A stretch of DNA of 64,000 bases from Oscillospiraceae bacterium (GTDB lineage: Bacteria > Bacillota > Clostridia > Oscillospirales > Oscillospiraceae). The position numbers and the translations under genes were made by a program. The notes beneath the pieces are model-generated. The model was not told the DNA's origin and did no database searches. It saw nothing but the letters and a program-made list of their open reading frames with translations. Where the stretch lies: contig JAHHRW010000007.1 of assembly GCA_020025575.1 (NCBI GenBank), positions 1-64,000 on the forward strand, read 5' to 3'. How positions within the stretch are numbered: the stretch's first letter is position 1; each line of letters starts with the position of its first letter. This document shows positions 25,784 through 34,954 of this stretch, one piece after another.

Positions 25784-26162
25784 CCTGGTCTTGCCAGTCA
25801 CAATCCGAATATTTCTTGTGAAATAAGAGTATCATTTTCAGTTGTGCTTGCCAACCTAGAAATCGTGGAATGTGGATATACAGGAATAGAATATAAAACG
25901 CCAGAATTGTACAATATGACGATACATATATCCAATCCGTTTAATTTCTGCTTGTTAAAGATTTTCAAAGCATATATATGTTATACTCCTCTTGCACGAA
26001 CAGCAGCTGTCAAACTGTCACATCGTTCTGGTGACTTCTTATCCTGACAGACTTAAATAAGAAAAGGACACAATAACCACGGTCAGAATGCCAAATACGG
26101 AAATAATTTAGGTATCAAAAAAAGAGTGTATCAAAAGCGTACGCCCCATAAGAAGTTTATGA
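25784..26162. other. Intergenic without a recognised gene
   Basis: AT-rich, with a 92-codon frame on + at 25769-26047 that has no start site or domain. I see nothing else. Confidence 0.35.
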
Positions 26163-26205
26163 AAGATCCGGTACAATCCACATTTGGGGGACTGTACCGG
26201 ATCTT
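26163..26205 (-). terminator. Terminator of the ABC exporter gene
   Basis: AAGATCCGGTACA/TGTACCGGATCTT (26163-26175 with 26193-26205) lies 30 bp downstream of the exporter stop; the tail is TTTC. Confidence 0.7.
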
Positions 26206-26234
26206 CTATTTATGCAATCATTCCCTCACCGCTG

Positions 26235-27941
26235 CTACTGCGTGACGGTGTAGAGGGAATAAAAGTAACCTTTTTTCTGCATCAGCTCGTCAAATGTTCC
26301 GGTTTCAACCAGGCTCCCGGCTTTGAGTGCAATGACCTCATCGTACTGCCGTAGGAGCTGAGCATCCAGCGAGTGTGTCACGACGATTTCCGTGACCCCG
26401 GTAAGATCCAGAAGTGCCTGGGAAACCTGCGCTGCGGTCTTTGCGTCCAGAGAAGAAGTGGCTTCGTCCACCAGCAGCAGGCTGCTTTTCCGAAGCAGAC
26501 ATCTGGCAATGGAAATCCGCTGTTTTTCGCCGCCGGAGAGATTGCATCCGTTTTCACCGCAGAGGAAGTCTGTTCCCTTCTGAGAAATTAGCTGGGATAG
26601 TCCGGAGAGGCGCAGTGCCCTCTCCGTTTCCTCTTGTGGAAAATCTCGGAACATGGTTACATTTTCCAGAATCGTAGCGTTAAAAAGGAAGACATTCTGA
26701 GAGATGAGGGATGCCAGGGCATACAGAGAGCGACTGCTGATGCCCTGCAGTTCCTGTCCGTCGCAGAGAATTTCTCCGTCGTATGTATTTCCACCCATTA
26801 ACAGTTGCAGCAGCGTAGACTTTCCGCAGCCTGAGGATCCTACCAGAGCATACCGTTTTCCGGATTCAAAAGTATGGGAAATACCATGTAGCACAGGTTT
26901 TCCTGGCTCATAGGCAAAGGAAAGATTCTGAAGTTCCAGTCCGGTTTTCAGCACCGGTGGAACATCTTTTCCTTCATCCCGGATGTTTTTTTCCAGATTA
27001 TCGGCTGCCTTGCGAATCAGGGTATTGGCAGCCTTCAGATCAGCAATATACAGAGGTAGCTGCTGCATTGGTGCCATCACATGATTGAGCAGTTCCGCAA
27101 AGGCAATGACCATACCAGCGGAGACCCCCCGGCCAGTGATCGCCAGATATGCGCCCAGCAGTAGAATACATACCCGAGCAGCAGCGATGCCGCCGTCGAT
27201 GGTAAAATAAAACATCAGATTGGCCATCCTACGCTTTCGGTCAGCGTTGGCACATTTGGCCACATCTTCGGAAAACAAGGTGCCCATTTCTGTCTCTGCC
27301 TGAAAAGATTTCACAACGGAAAAGCCAGTAAGAAAATCCTTAAACCGAGCCGTTAGCCCCTCGTTGCAGTCGGAAAGTTCCTTTTCGGCTTTGACCAAGT
27401 TCCTGCTTGCTGGCAGAGAAAGGATGAAAAACATGGCAGCCAGAGTAAGCGCCACCAGAGTCATGACAGGAGAATACCAGACCATGAGGCATACGGCGCA
27501 GATCAGCGTCAACAGGCTGTTCGCCCCATTGAAAATATCACCAACAGCCATCTGGATGGACTGGGTATCATTGGCAACTGCTGACAGATAAGTAGCGGTA
27601 TTTTCCTGGCGGAAGGCAGCGATACTTTTCCGGGAGATTCTGGAAAAGAGAAAGCTCTTGTACTGGGCCATGGCCGTGGGAATACATTGGGAAGTGGTCA
27701 GTCGGTCCAGCTGGATTGAACCAAGGTAGAGAATCAGCAGAACGGCAGAAATCACCAGCAGCTGACGAAATGGCAATGCATCAGGATTTCCCGTGCAGGC
27801 ATCCAGCAGCTGCTGGATGAGCCAGGCAACTCCCACAGCACAGGCAGACTCTGCCACGGTTGCAATGAGTCCCAGAATAAAATTCTTGGTGTTGTTCCGA
27901 AAGAAAGAACGATAATATGGAATTAAAGATGGTTTTTTCAT
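26235..27941 (-). CDS. ABC exporter (fused permease-ATPase, multidrug/lipid type)
   Basis: 568 aa half-transporter. The N-terminal six-TM domain (about 15-310) is followed by an ATPase with Walker A GSSGCGKST, Q-loop SLISQNVFLFNATI, signature LSGGEKQRISIARCL, Walker B LLLVDEATSSLD and switch His VTHS. It exports an unknown substrate, probably as a homodimer because no partner is adjacent. I preferred the ATG at 27941 because GGGAG lies 9 nt upstream; an ATG 9 nt earlier touches that site. It is preceded by a leader of about 295 nt with a terminator, so expression is probably attenuated. Confidence 0.9.
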   Translation of the reverse strand: MKKPSLIPYYRSFFRNNTKNFILGLIATVAESACAVGVAWLIQQLLDACTGNPDALPFRQLLVISAVLLILYLGSIQLDRLTTSQCIPTAMAQYKSFLFSRISRKSIAAFRQENTATYLSAVANDTQSIQMAVGDIFNGANSLLTLICAVCLMVWYSPVMTLVALTLAAMFFILSLPASRNLVKAEKELSDCNEGLTARFKDFLTGFSVVKSFQAETEMGTLFSEDVAKCANADRKRRMANLMFYFTIDGGIAAARVCILLLGAYLAITGRGVSAGMVIAFAELLNHVMAPMQQLPLYIADLKAANTLIRKAADNLEKNIRDEGKDVPPVLKTGLELQNLSFAYEPGKPVLHGISHTFESGKRYALVGSSGCGKSTLLQLLMGGNTYDGEILCDGQELQGISSRSLYALASLISQNVFLFNATILENVTMFRDFPQEETERALRLSGLSQLISQKGTDFLCGENGCNLSGGEKQRISIARCLLRKSSLLLVDEATSSLDAKTAAQVSQALLDLTGVTEIVVTHSLDAQLLRQYDEVIALKAGSLVETGTFDELMQKKGYFYSLYTVTQ

Positions 27942-28132
27942 GAAATACATCTCCCGTGTATATGGTCTTTGTGTTCAATATAATTTGAACATTCATGTAT
28001 CGTTATCGCTGGCCGAAATAAGAAAAGTGCCTGTTTTCGAAGCCGAAAACAGGCACAGCAATCCATACAATTTACCCTTCCCAAAGGATGGCAATCGTGT
28101 GCAGATGCTAGTATCTCATTCGGCATAACAAA
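27941..28132 (-). other. Possible leader-peptide frame overlapping the terminator
   Basis: After GAGG at about 28140, an ATG near 28125 opens a frame MPNEILASAHDCHPLGRVNC... that continues through MDCCACFRLRK, encoded by the terminator stem. Ribosomes on this frame would melt or expose the hairpin. This resembles ribosome-mediated attenuation of antibiotic-responsive ABC exporters such as BmrCD with BmrB. Confidence 0.35.
28018..28056 (-). terminator. Intrinsic terminator inside the ABC exporter leader
   Basis: The perfect 13-bp stem GTGCCTGTTTTCG/CGAAAACAGGCAC with a 4-nt loop is followed on the minus strand by TTTTCTTATTT. It lies between the promoter at 28243-28271 and the start codon at 27941. 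Confidence 0.8.
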
Positions 28133-28242
28133 ATAACCTCGTGACAATCAACTTTTGTCCGAAGCAATTATGTTTCCTGATGAAATACTTATTTGGACAT
28201 TTCACACCTCACGCCGAAGCATCCTTCTTAGAAAGTAAAATC

Positions 28243-28271
28243 AGCATATCACATTTTACGAGATATGTCAA
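28243..28271 (-). promoter_or_regulatory. Promoter of the ABC exporter transcript
   Basis: -35 TTGACA (28266-28271), 17-bp spacer, -10 TATGCT (28243-28248) on the minus strand. Confidence 0.75.
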
Positions 28272-28426
28272 GCCATCTGCACCACGCATATGTCAGTATT
28301 ACCCGGCTGGCAATCACATTCGTGTATCTCCTCGTGATTTATGTTTGACAGGGCGTTTTGCGCAGAAAAAACATCGCTTATCACACACTATAATATGGAT
28401 ATCATAACGAAACTTCCTTAAATAAA
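28272..28426. other. Intergenic, nothing recognised
   Basis: The stretch between the exporter promoter and the engB terminator contains no supported gene. Confidence 0.4.
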
Positions 28427-28463
28427 TTTTTCCTGACCTTATGATACATAAAGTCAGGAAAAA
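28427..28463 (-). terminator. Terminator of the lon-engB operon
   Basis: TTTTTCCTGAC/GTCAGGAAAAA stem about 70 bp past the engB stop, with a TTTATTT tail on the minus strand. Confidence 0.8.
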
Positions 28464-28532
28464 TAAAAATTATGAAATTTCTGTGGGACTGTTTTTTAGA
28501 AAACCCTTTTTTCCTTTCGGATTGGGATTTTC

Positions 28533-29123
28533 TTATGGTTTGGTTTTTACTGCATCAATGATGATTTTAACCAGCTCATCGCGGCCTGTCCCCTTCTCTG
28601 CAGAAAAAGGTACCAAAATGCAGTCCTCAGGCAATTCTAGATCCTCTCGGATTCTTGCCAGATTGCTCTGAATCTCGCTTTTTTTCAGTTTGTCCATCTT
28701 ATTTGCCACAACCACAAAAGGGCAGCCCGTCTGGATAAAGCAGTCGGCCATAATGATATCATTATTGGTAGGAGCGTGCCGTGCATCCACAATCATGATT
28801 CCCAATGTAATACGGTTGGAGGCAAAATAAGATTCCATCAATCTTCCCCAACGCTCTTTTTCCGCCATAGGAACCTTTGCATACCCATATCCAGGCAAAT
28901 CTACAAAGTAGCACTTCTGGTCCACATTGAAATAGTTTGCATGGGTTGTTTTTCCGGGTGCCTCACCCACTCGGGCAAAGTTTTTACGCTGAAGTATACG
29001 ATTGATAACGCTGGATTTTCCAACATTGGATTTACCTGCAAAAGCAATCTCGGGCATGGAGGCAGGAGGAAGTCCCTCAATTGTTGCGGCAGATTTTACA
29101 AATTCTACTTTCTGGAAATTCAT
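28533..29123 (-). CDS. engB: Ribosome biogenesis GTP-binding protein YihA/EngB
   Basis: 196 aa, the normal length. A GTPase needed for assembly of the large ribosomal subunit. G1 GKSNVGKSS, G2 region PGKTTHANYF, G3 DLPGYGYA, G4 NKMDK and the final SAEKGTG (G5) are all present. It starts 8 bp after lon with GAGG 6 nt upstream. The lon-engB (ysxC) pairing is conserved in Firmicutes. Confidence 0.96.
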   Translation of the reverse strand: MNFQKVEFVKSAATIEGLPPASMPEIAFAGKSNVGKSSVINRILQRKNFARVGEAPGKTTHANYFNVDQKCYFVDLPGYGYAKVPMAEKERWGRLMESYFASNRITLGIMIVDARHAPTNNDIIMADCFIQTGCPFVVVANKMDKLKKSEIQSNLARIREDLELPEDCILVPFSAEKGTGRDELVKIIIDAVKTKP

Positions 29124-29131
29124 AGCTTACC

Positions 29132-31531
29132 TCACTGTTGGATTTGCGTCTTGTGTTCACAGGCGGCAGATTCGATAGGCATCTGCTGTAACACAGGCAT
29201 CTCTGTCTCGACAGGATTGAGCGCTGTCTTCAAAACCGTATCGACCATATTTGCAGTCACAAAGTGCAGCTTAGACCGCACCAACTGATCAATTTCCTCT
29301 AAGTCACGCTCATTCTTCTCTGGAATAATAACCGTATGGATTCCATAACGAAGGGCCGCCATCGTTTTTTCCTTCAAACCGCCAATGGGCAAGACCCGAC
29401 CACGAATAGAAATCTCCCCTGTCATGGCCACATCCTTACGCACCGTGCGCCCGGTAAGGGCGGAAACAATGGCTGTACACATTGTCACACCGGCAGAGGG
29501 ACCATCCTTGGGAACTGCTCCCTCTGGAAAATGGATATGAATATCCTTCGTTTTATAAAAATCCGATGCAACACCCAATTCCTTGGCGTGAGAACGAATG
29601 TAGCTCATTGCAGCATGGGCAGATTCTTTCATAACATCGCCCAGGTTGCCTGTAAGTTCCAGCTTTCCAGATCCATCCATCACGTTCACTTCAACCTGCA
29701 GAATCTCACCGCCTACACTGGTCCATGCTAGGCCGGTAACCAGACCAACGGCATCTTCACTCTCCTGATGCTCCGGCAGATATCGGCGAACCCCAAGGAA
29801 CTCCTCAAGGTTCTTAGAAGTTACTGTGACCTTCTTCGGCGCGTTCTCCTGCACCAAAATCAAATCAGCCTTACGGCAGATTTTGGAAATGAGCCGTTCC
29901 AAGCTGCGCACGCCAGATTCTCTGGTATAGCAGCGGATGGTATCTTCCAGCGCATCGGTACTGATCTTCAACTGACTTTTTTTGAGACCGTGCTTTTTCA
30001 TCTGTTTCGGAATCAAATGATGCTCGGCTATCATCTTTTTCTCTTCATCGGTATAACTTTCCAGTTCAATGATCTCCATTCGATCAAGCAAAGGTCTGGG
30101 AACCGTGTCCAGCGTATTCGCTGTGCAAATAAACATTACATTGCTCAGATCATAGGGAATCTCCAGATAGTGGTCCCGATATGTAGCATTCTGCTCTCCA
30201 TCCAGCACCTCGAGAAGTGCTGCGCTGGGATCTCCACGGTAGTCAGCGCCCATCTTGTCCACCTCGTCCAGCAGGAGCAGCGGATTATTGGAGCCAGCCT
30301 GAATCATAGCAGAAATAATTCTACCAGGCATAGAGCCAACATAGGTTTTGCGATGACCGCGAATGTCTGCCTCATCGCGAACACCACCCAAGGAAATACG
30401 AGCCATATTGCGATTGAGACTTCTGGCGATGGAATATGCAATCGAGGTCTTGCCTACACCGGGAGGGCCAACCAGACAAATCACCTGCGGAGGCATATTC
30501 GGTGCCAACTGGTGAACAGCCAAGCTCTCCAGAATGCGCTCCTTCACCTTACGCATACCATAATGATCTTTTTCAAGGATCTTTTGCGCTGCCTGGATAT
30601 CCACCCGCTCTTTGGTGGTAACATTCCACGGCAGTTCCAGTACCGTGTCCAGATAATTTCGCAGCACCGCGCCTTCAGAGGAACCAAAGGGCTGCTTTTC
30701 AAGGCGAGCAACATCTTTCAGCAGCTTCTTTTCGGACTCTTCACAAAGACACAGTTTTCGAATTCTGTCCTTATATGATGCAATTTCATCCTCTTCATTT
30801 TCTTCGCCCAGTTCTGTACGAATCGCCTTCATTTGCTCTCTGAGATAATAATCCCGTTGGTTTTGATCCATGCTGGCCTTCGCCTTATTCTGCATTTCCA
30901 ACTCAATGCTTACCATCTCTATTTCTCGAGCAAGCAGTTTCATCGCCACATCCAGTCGTGTTCCCGGATTCAGCTGGAGCAGCAGCTTGATTTTATCTGG
31001 ATAATCAAAGGCTGCATACTGCGCTATGCAGTCTGCAATAAACCCAGGATCCGTAGATGCCATCATCTTGAGCTGCAGCCCCTGGGCATTATGCTGCTGT
31101 AAATCCATATAGGCCCTGAACGCCATGTTGGCCTCTCGAATCATGGCTCGCAGTTTGGTGGTGAGGGTATATGGTTTATCCTCAACCATCTCAACACGGG
31201 CGACCATATAGGGGTCTGTTTGATTGACCTCTGTAATTTGGGCACGATACATACCGGTAACCAACACCCGGATGGTTTCTCCGGAGGAACGAAGCATCTG
31301 CTTCACCTTTACAACCGTACCGAGATTGTATAACTGATCCACTGATGGGTCATCATTTAAAATATCTTTCTGCGGAAGCAACATCAAAATCTGATCTTGT
31401 TCCATCGCTTTCTCCAAAGCCTTTACACTCTTCTCCCGCGCCACATCAAAATGAACTGTCTGCGCAGGGTAAACCACAAGCCCTCGAAGTGCCAGTACTG
31501 GCATCTGACTGGAAACAATAATTTCGTGCAT
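29132..31531 (-). CDS. lon: ATP-dependent Lon protease
   Basis: 799 aa. Cytoplasmic AAA+ serine protease for damaged and regulatory proteins. The N-terminal substrate domain begins PVLALRGLVVYPAQ. AAA+ motifs are GPPGVGKTSIA and LLLDEVDKM with the arginine region after PLLDRMEII. The catalytic Ser is in PKDGPSAGVTM and the Lys in GLKEKTMAA. I chose the ATG at 31531 (AAAGGGGG upstream); the frame extends 69 codons further, but that extension is unlike Lon and overlaps the clpX terminator. Confidence 0.96.
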   Translation of the reverse strand: MHEIIVSSQMPVLALRGLVVYPAQTVHFDVAREKSVKALEKAMEQDQILMLLPQKDILNDDPSVDQLYNLGTVVKVKQMLRSSGETIRVLVTGMYRAQITEVNQTDPYMVARVEMVEDKPYTLTTKLRAMIREANMAFRAYMDLQQHNAQGLQLKMMASTDPGFIADCIAQYAAFDYPDKIKLLLQLNPGTRLDVAMKLLAREIEMVSIELEMQNKAKASMDQNQRDYYLREQMKAIRTELGEENEEDEIASYKDRIRKLCLCEESEKKLLKDVARLEKQPFGSSEGAVLRNYLDTVLELPWNVTTKERVDIQAAQKILEKDHYGMRKVKERILESLAVHQLAPNMPPQVICLVGPPGVGKTSIAYSIARSLNRNMARISLGGVRDEADIRGHRKTYVGSMPGRIISAMIQAGSNNPLLLLDEVDKMGADYRGDPSAALLEVLDGEQNATYRDHYLEIPYDLSNVMFICTANTLDTVPRPLLDRMEIIELESYTDEEKKMIAEHHLIPKQMKKHGLKKSQLKISTDALEDTIRCYTRESGVRSLERLISKICRKADLILVQENAPKKVTVTSKNLEEFLGVRRYLPEHQESEDAVGLVTGLAWTSVGGEILQVEVNVMDGSGKLELTGNLGDVMKESAHAAMSYIRSHAKELGVASDFYKTKDIHIHFPEGAVPKDGPSAGVTMCTAIVSALTGRTVRKDVAMTGEISIRGRVLPIGGLKEKTMAALRYGIHTVIIPEKNERDLEEIDQLVRSKLHFVTANMVDTVLKTALNPVETEMPVLQQMPIESAACEHKTQIQQ

Positions 31532-31570
31532 AAATGTATCCCCCTTTCTAGGTATTAGGGAAAATGTGAG

Positions 31571-31597
31571 AAAAAGGGGGTAGCGAGCTACCCCCTT
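31571..31597 (-). terminator. Terminator between clpX and lon
   Basis: AAGGGGGTAGC/GCTACCCCCTT stem followed by TTTTTCTC on the minus strand. lon must have its own promoter or rely on read-through. Confidence 0.85.
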
Positions 31598-31613
31598 AGG
31601 TACAGTATTGCAG

Positions 31614-32876
31614 TTACGCTTTCGCGCCCAGCTTCTGTCTGGGGTGCTTGGCATCCCGAACCACCAGAGGATCCGCACCATCCACGGATTCTGGGGTGAT
31701 AATGACCTTTTGGACAGACAAATCAGAGGGAATTCCAAACATGATCTTGGTCATAACCTCTTCCATAATCGCCCGAAGACCTCTCGCACCAATCTGGCGC
31801 TCAACAGCCTTCTGCGCAATTCTTTCCAGTGCCGCAGGTTGAATCTCCAGTTCTACATTATCAAGTTCAAGGAGCTTGGTGTACTGCTTAGTAAGCGCAT
31901 TCTTTGGCTCCATCAGGATACGTACAAGATCATCCTTATCCAAACTTTGCAAAGATGTAATCACCGGAAGTCTGCCAACCAGTTCGGGGATAATACCGAA
32001 CTTCAGCAAATCGTGGGGCTGCACCTGAGCAAAAAGCTGTCCAACATCACGGTTCTGCTTGCTCTGAACAGGAGAATCAAAGCCGATCGCAGAACGATCT
32101 GTACGCTTTTCGATAATCTTGTCCAAGCCATCAAATGCACCGCCGCAGATGAACAGGATGTTGGAAGTGTTTACCTGAATCATCTCCTGCTGGGGATGCT
32201 TGCGGCCTCCCTGGGGAGGAACGCTCGCAACCGTTCCTTCCAAGATTTTCAGCAGTGCCTGCTGAACACCTTCGCCGGAAACGTCACGGGTAATTGATGT
32301 ATTTTCACTCTTGCGGGCAATTTTGTCCATCTCATCAATGTAAATAATGCCATGCTCTGCCAGTTCAACGTCAAAATCAGCAGCCTGGAGAAGACGAAGT
32401 AAAATATTTTCCACATCGTCACCCACATAGCCTGCCTCAGTCAAGGTCGTTGCATCTGCAATTGCGAAGGGAACATTTAGAATCTTAGCCAATGTCTGAG
32501 CAAACAGTGTTTTACCGCTGCCCGTGGGGCCAATCAACAAAATGTTACTTTTTTGCAGTTCTACATCGGAATTTGCACCGAAATAGATCCGCTTGTAGTG
32601 GTTGTATACCGCCACTGCCAGGGCCATCTTCGCCTGGTCCTGACCAATAATATAACCGTCCATGTAGTTTTTCATTTCCATGGGGGTTGGGAGCGTCTCG
32701 GGAGCCCGAAGGTTCCCGCGCTCATCAAATTGCATTTCTTCCCGCAGAAGTTCTCCGCAGGCAGCAACACAATCGCTGCAAATATACACACCGGGTCCGG
32801 CAATCAGCCGTTCCACCTGGTTTTCCCGCTTACCGCAGAAACTGCAGCGAATCGGCTGCTCGTTATTCTTTGCCAT
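31614..32876 (-). CDS. clpX: ATP-dependent Clp protease ATP-binding subunit ClpX
   Basis: 420 aa. AAA+ unfoldase that feeds substrates to ClpP. The N-terminal zinc-binding domain has CSFCGK and CSDCVAAC. Walker A is GPTGSGKT and Walker B IIYIDEMDKI. The pore-loop region is AGYVGDDVEN, and the IGF-type ClpP-contact loop region (SAIGFDSPVQ) is present. The C-terminal sensor motif is RQIGARGLRAI. It is 25 bp downstream of clpP, its functional partner. Confidence 0.97.
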   Translation of the reverse strand: MAKNNEQPIRCSFCGKRENQVERLIAGPGVYICSDCVAACGELLREEMQFDERGNLRAPETLPTPMEMKNYMDGYIIGQDQAKMALAVAVYNHYKRIYFGANSDVELQKSNILLIGPTGSGKTLFAQTLAKILNVPFAIADATTLTEAGYVGDDVENILLRLLQAADFDVELAEHGIIYIDEMDKIARKSENTSITRDVSGEGVQQALLKILEGTVASVPPQGGRKHPQQEMIQVNTSNILFICGGAFDGLDKIIEKRTDRSAIGFDSPVQSKQNRDVGQLFAQVQPHDLLKFGIIPELVGRLPVITSLQSLDKDDLVRILMEPKNALTKQYTKLLELDNVELEIQPAALERIAQKAVERQIGARGLRAIMEEVMTKIMFGIPSDLSVQKVIITPESVDGADPLVVRDAKHPRQKLGAKA

Positions 32877-32901
32877 AAACCGGTTACCTGCCTTTCAGCA
32901 A

Positions 32902-33483
32902 TCAATGGTTATAAATCACCTTATCGATCAGGCCGAACTCCTTGGCTTCCTCTGCACTCATAAAGTTATCGCGCTCGCAGGCTGCGGTTACCTCCTCAAT
33001 GCTTCGGCCGCAGTTCTCAGACAAGATCTTATTCATCCGATCCTTGATGGTCTGAAGACGCTTCAGATGAATGGCCATATCGGTAATCTGGCCCTGTGTA
33101 CCAGCAGAAGGCTGATGAATCATAATCTCTGCATTGGGCAGAGCCATACGCTTGCCCTTGGTACCGGCAGACAAAAGGAACGCACCCATGGATGCAGCCA
33201 TGCCGACACTAATTGTTGCTACATCACACTTGATATACTGCATGGTGTCGTAAATTGCCATACCTGCAGTGACACTTCCGCCAGGGCTGTTGATATAAAA
33301 CTGGATATCCTTATCCGGATCCTGAGCCTCCAGATACAGCATCTGCGCAACAATCAGGCTGGCAGTGGTGTCGTTGACCTCTTCGGACAGGAAAATAATG
33401 CGATCATTCAGCAAACGGGAGAAGATATCATAACTACGTTCTCCTCGACTGGTCTGCTCAACAACATATGGTACTAAACTCAT
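32902..33483 (-). CDS. clpP: ATP-dependent Clp protease proteolytic subunit ClpP
   Basis: 193 aa, the family's normal length. Serine peptidase forming the 14-mer chamber used by ClpX. Catalytic Ser is in GMAASMGAFLLSAG, His in MIHQPS and Asp in the later DRDNFMSAEEA region (here ERDNFMSAEEAKEFG). I chose the ATG at 33483 because AAAGGAG lies about 8 nt upstream. It lies between tig and clpX, the usual Firmicutes order. Confidence 0.97.
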   Translation of the reverse strand: MSLVPYVVEQTSRGERSYDIFSRLLNDRIIFLSEEVNDTTASLIVAQMLYLEAQDPDKDIQFYINSPGGSVTAGMAIYDTMQYIKCDVATISVGMAASMGAFLLSAGTKGKRMALPNAEIMIHQPSAGTQGQITDMAIHLKRLQTIKDRMNKILSENCGRSIEEVTAACERDNFMSAEEAKEFGLIDKVIYNH

Positions 33484-33547
33484 GGTGATGTCTCCTTTCA
33501 TGGGGTATGAAACATTCTAACCAATCTCTTTTCGATTTATTCGAATA

Positions 33548-34843
33548 TTACTTCTCTTCCGCAGCCTTAGGTGCAACAGCAACAGCAGCATCTACGATCA
33601 GCTTGACGGTCTTGCGAGTCTTCAGGCTAGCAGTGATCTCATTAGCGGGAACCAGCTCCTTGACCTTCTCCAGCTCCAGCTCGTAGCTCTTAGCCAGCTC
33701 AGCAAACTCGTTCTCAATTTCCTCATCGGAAACAGTGATGTTCTCGACTTCGGTAATCTTCTCCAGAACCACATTGGCCTTAGCCTGCTTCTCAGCCATG
33801 GGCTTGAAAGCCTGACGCATGGTGTTCAGATCGCCACCCATCATCTTTGCATACTGCTCAACGCTATAACCGCTCATCTGCAGCTGGTATGCAAAACGCT
33901 CCATCTGGGTATCCAGCTCAGCCTCAACCAGTGCGGAGGGCACATCAACGGTAGCATTCTCGCTGACCTTGTCAACAACGCTCTGCTCGAAAGCATTATT
34001 GATCTGCTTCTGCATGGACTCCAGCTTCTTAGCGCGGATGTCAGCCTTCAGCTCTTCCAGAGTCTCGAACTCGGAAACGTCCTTAGCCAGCTCGTCGTCG
34101 ATGGCGGGAACATTGGTCACAGACAGCTTGTTCAGCTTTACATGGAAGACAACTGCCTTGCCAGCCAGCTCTGCGTGGTAATCCTCGGGGAAGGTGATAT
34201 TGATATCCTTCTCTTCGCCGATATTCATGCCAACGATCTGCTCTTCGAAACCGGGAACAAAAGAGCCGGAACCCAGCTTCAGGTCAAAGTTCTCACCCTT
34301 GCCGCCCTCGAAAGCAACGCCGTTGTCAAAGCCTTCGAAGTCGATATTTGCGGTGTCGCCCATCTCAGCAGCACGCTCAACGCTCTCGGTGGAGGCAACA
34401 TTCTGAGCCATCTGGTTCAGTTCAGCCTCGACCTGTGCATCAGTCACCTCAGCCTCAGCCTTCTCAACTTCTACACCCTTGTACTCGCCCAGGGTCACTT
34501 CGGGGTAAACCTCGGTGGTAATGGTGATGGTGGTAGTGCCATCTTCAGCAATGTCCATATCGGTCAGGCTGGGGCGGCCAACAGCCTTCAGCTCCTGCTT
34601 TACAACAGCGAACTCGTAAACTTCGGGGAAGATTTCTTCCAGGCCATCTTCGAAGAAGACATGAGCGCCGTACATGGACTCGATCATTTTGCGGGGAGCC
34701 TTGCCCTTACGGAAGCCGGGAATCATGATATTTTTGCGAGCCTTCAGGTATGCCTTCTGTGCACCGGACTCCATAAGCTCCTTCTCAATTTCAACCACGA
34801 TTGTGGCCTTGTTATCCTTGTTTTCAATGCTCTTGACATTCAT
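33548..34843 (-). CDS. tig: Trigger factor (ribosome-associated chaperone/prolyl isomerase)
   Basis: 431 aa. It binds nascent chains at the ribosomal exit tunnel. The N-terminal ribosome-binding signature is GFRKGKAPRKMIE. The FKBP-type isomerase domain (about 150-245) has GDTANIDFEGF and FVPGFEEQIVGM. The C-terminal helical chaperone domain follows. GGAGG precedes the ATG by 10 nt. It is the first gene of the tig-clpP-clpX group. Confidence 0.97.
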   Translation of the reverse strand: MNVKSIENKDNKATIVVEIEKELMESGAQKAYLKARKNIMIPGFRKGKAPRKMIESMYGAHVFFEDGLEEIFPEVYEFAVVKQELKAVGRPSLTDMDIAEDGTTTITITTEVYPEVTLGEYKGVEVEKAEAEVTDAQVEAELNQMAQNVASTESVERAAEMGDTANIDFEGFDNGVAFEGGKGENFDLKLGSGSFVPGFEEQIVGMNIGEEKDINITFPEDYHAELAGKAVVFHVKLNKLSVTNVPAIDDELAKDVSEFETLEELKADIRAKKLESMQKQINNAFEQSVVDKVSENATVDVPSALVEAELDTQMERFAYQLQMSGYSVEQYAKMMGGDLNTMRQAFKPMAEKQAKANVVLEKITEVENITVSDEEIENEFAELAKSYELELEKVKELVPANEITASLKTRKTVKLIVDAAVAVAPKAAEEK

Positions 34844-34907
34844 CTTTAATGTTCCTCCTAAATTAAGGCTTTTCTTTGCCTAATGTAGTCTTATATATAG
34901 CTGGTCT

Positions 34908-34936
34908 ATTTTATCAAAGAAACCACCAAATGTCCA
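34908..34936 (-). promoter_or_regulatory. tig promoter
   Basis: -35 TGGACA (34931-34936), 17-bp spacer, -10 TAAAAT (34908-34913) on the minus strand. A small AGGC/GCCT hairpin follows in the leader. Confidence 0.65.
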
Positions 34937-34954
34937 CACTTTTCTAAAAAAATC

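Noticed and set aside
25769..26047. 92-codon frame downstream of the HPr remnant
   Set aside because: No start signal, no domain, low-complexity AT-rich codons; not supported as a gene.
29768..30778. Open frame of 336 codons antisense to lon
   Set aside because: A shadow of the Lon coding sequence; no start site, and the composition reflects reversed Lon codons.
31532..31738. 69-residue N-terminal extension of Lon
   Set aside because: It overlaps the clpX terminator and the clpX 3' end and has no similarity to the Lon N-terminal domain.
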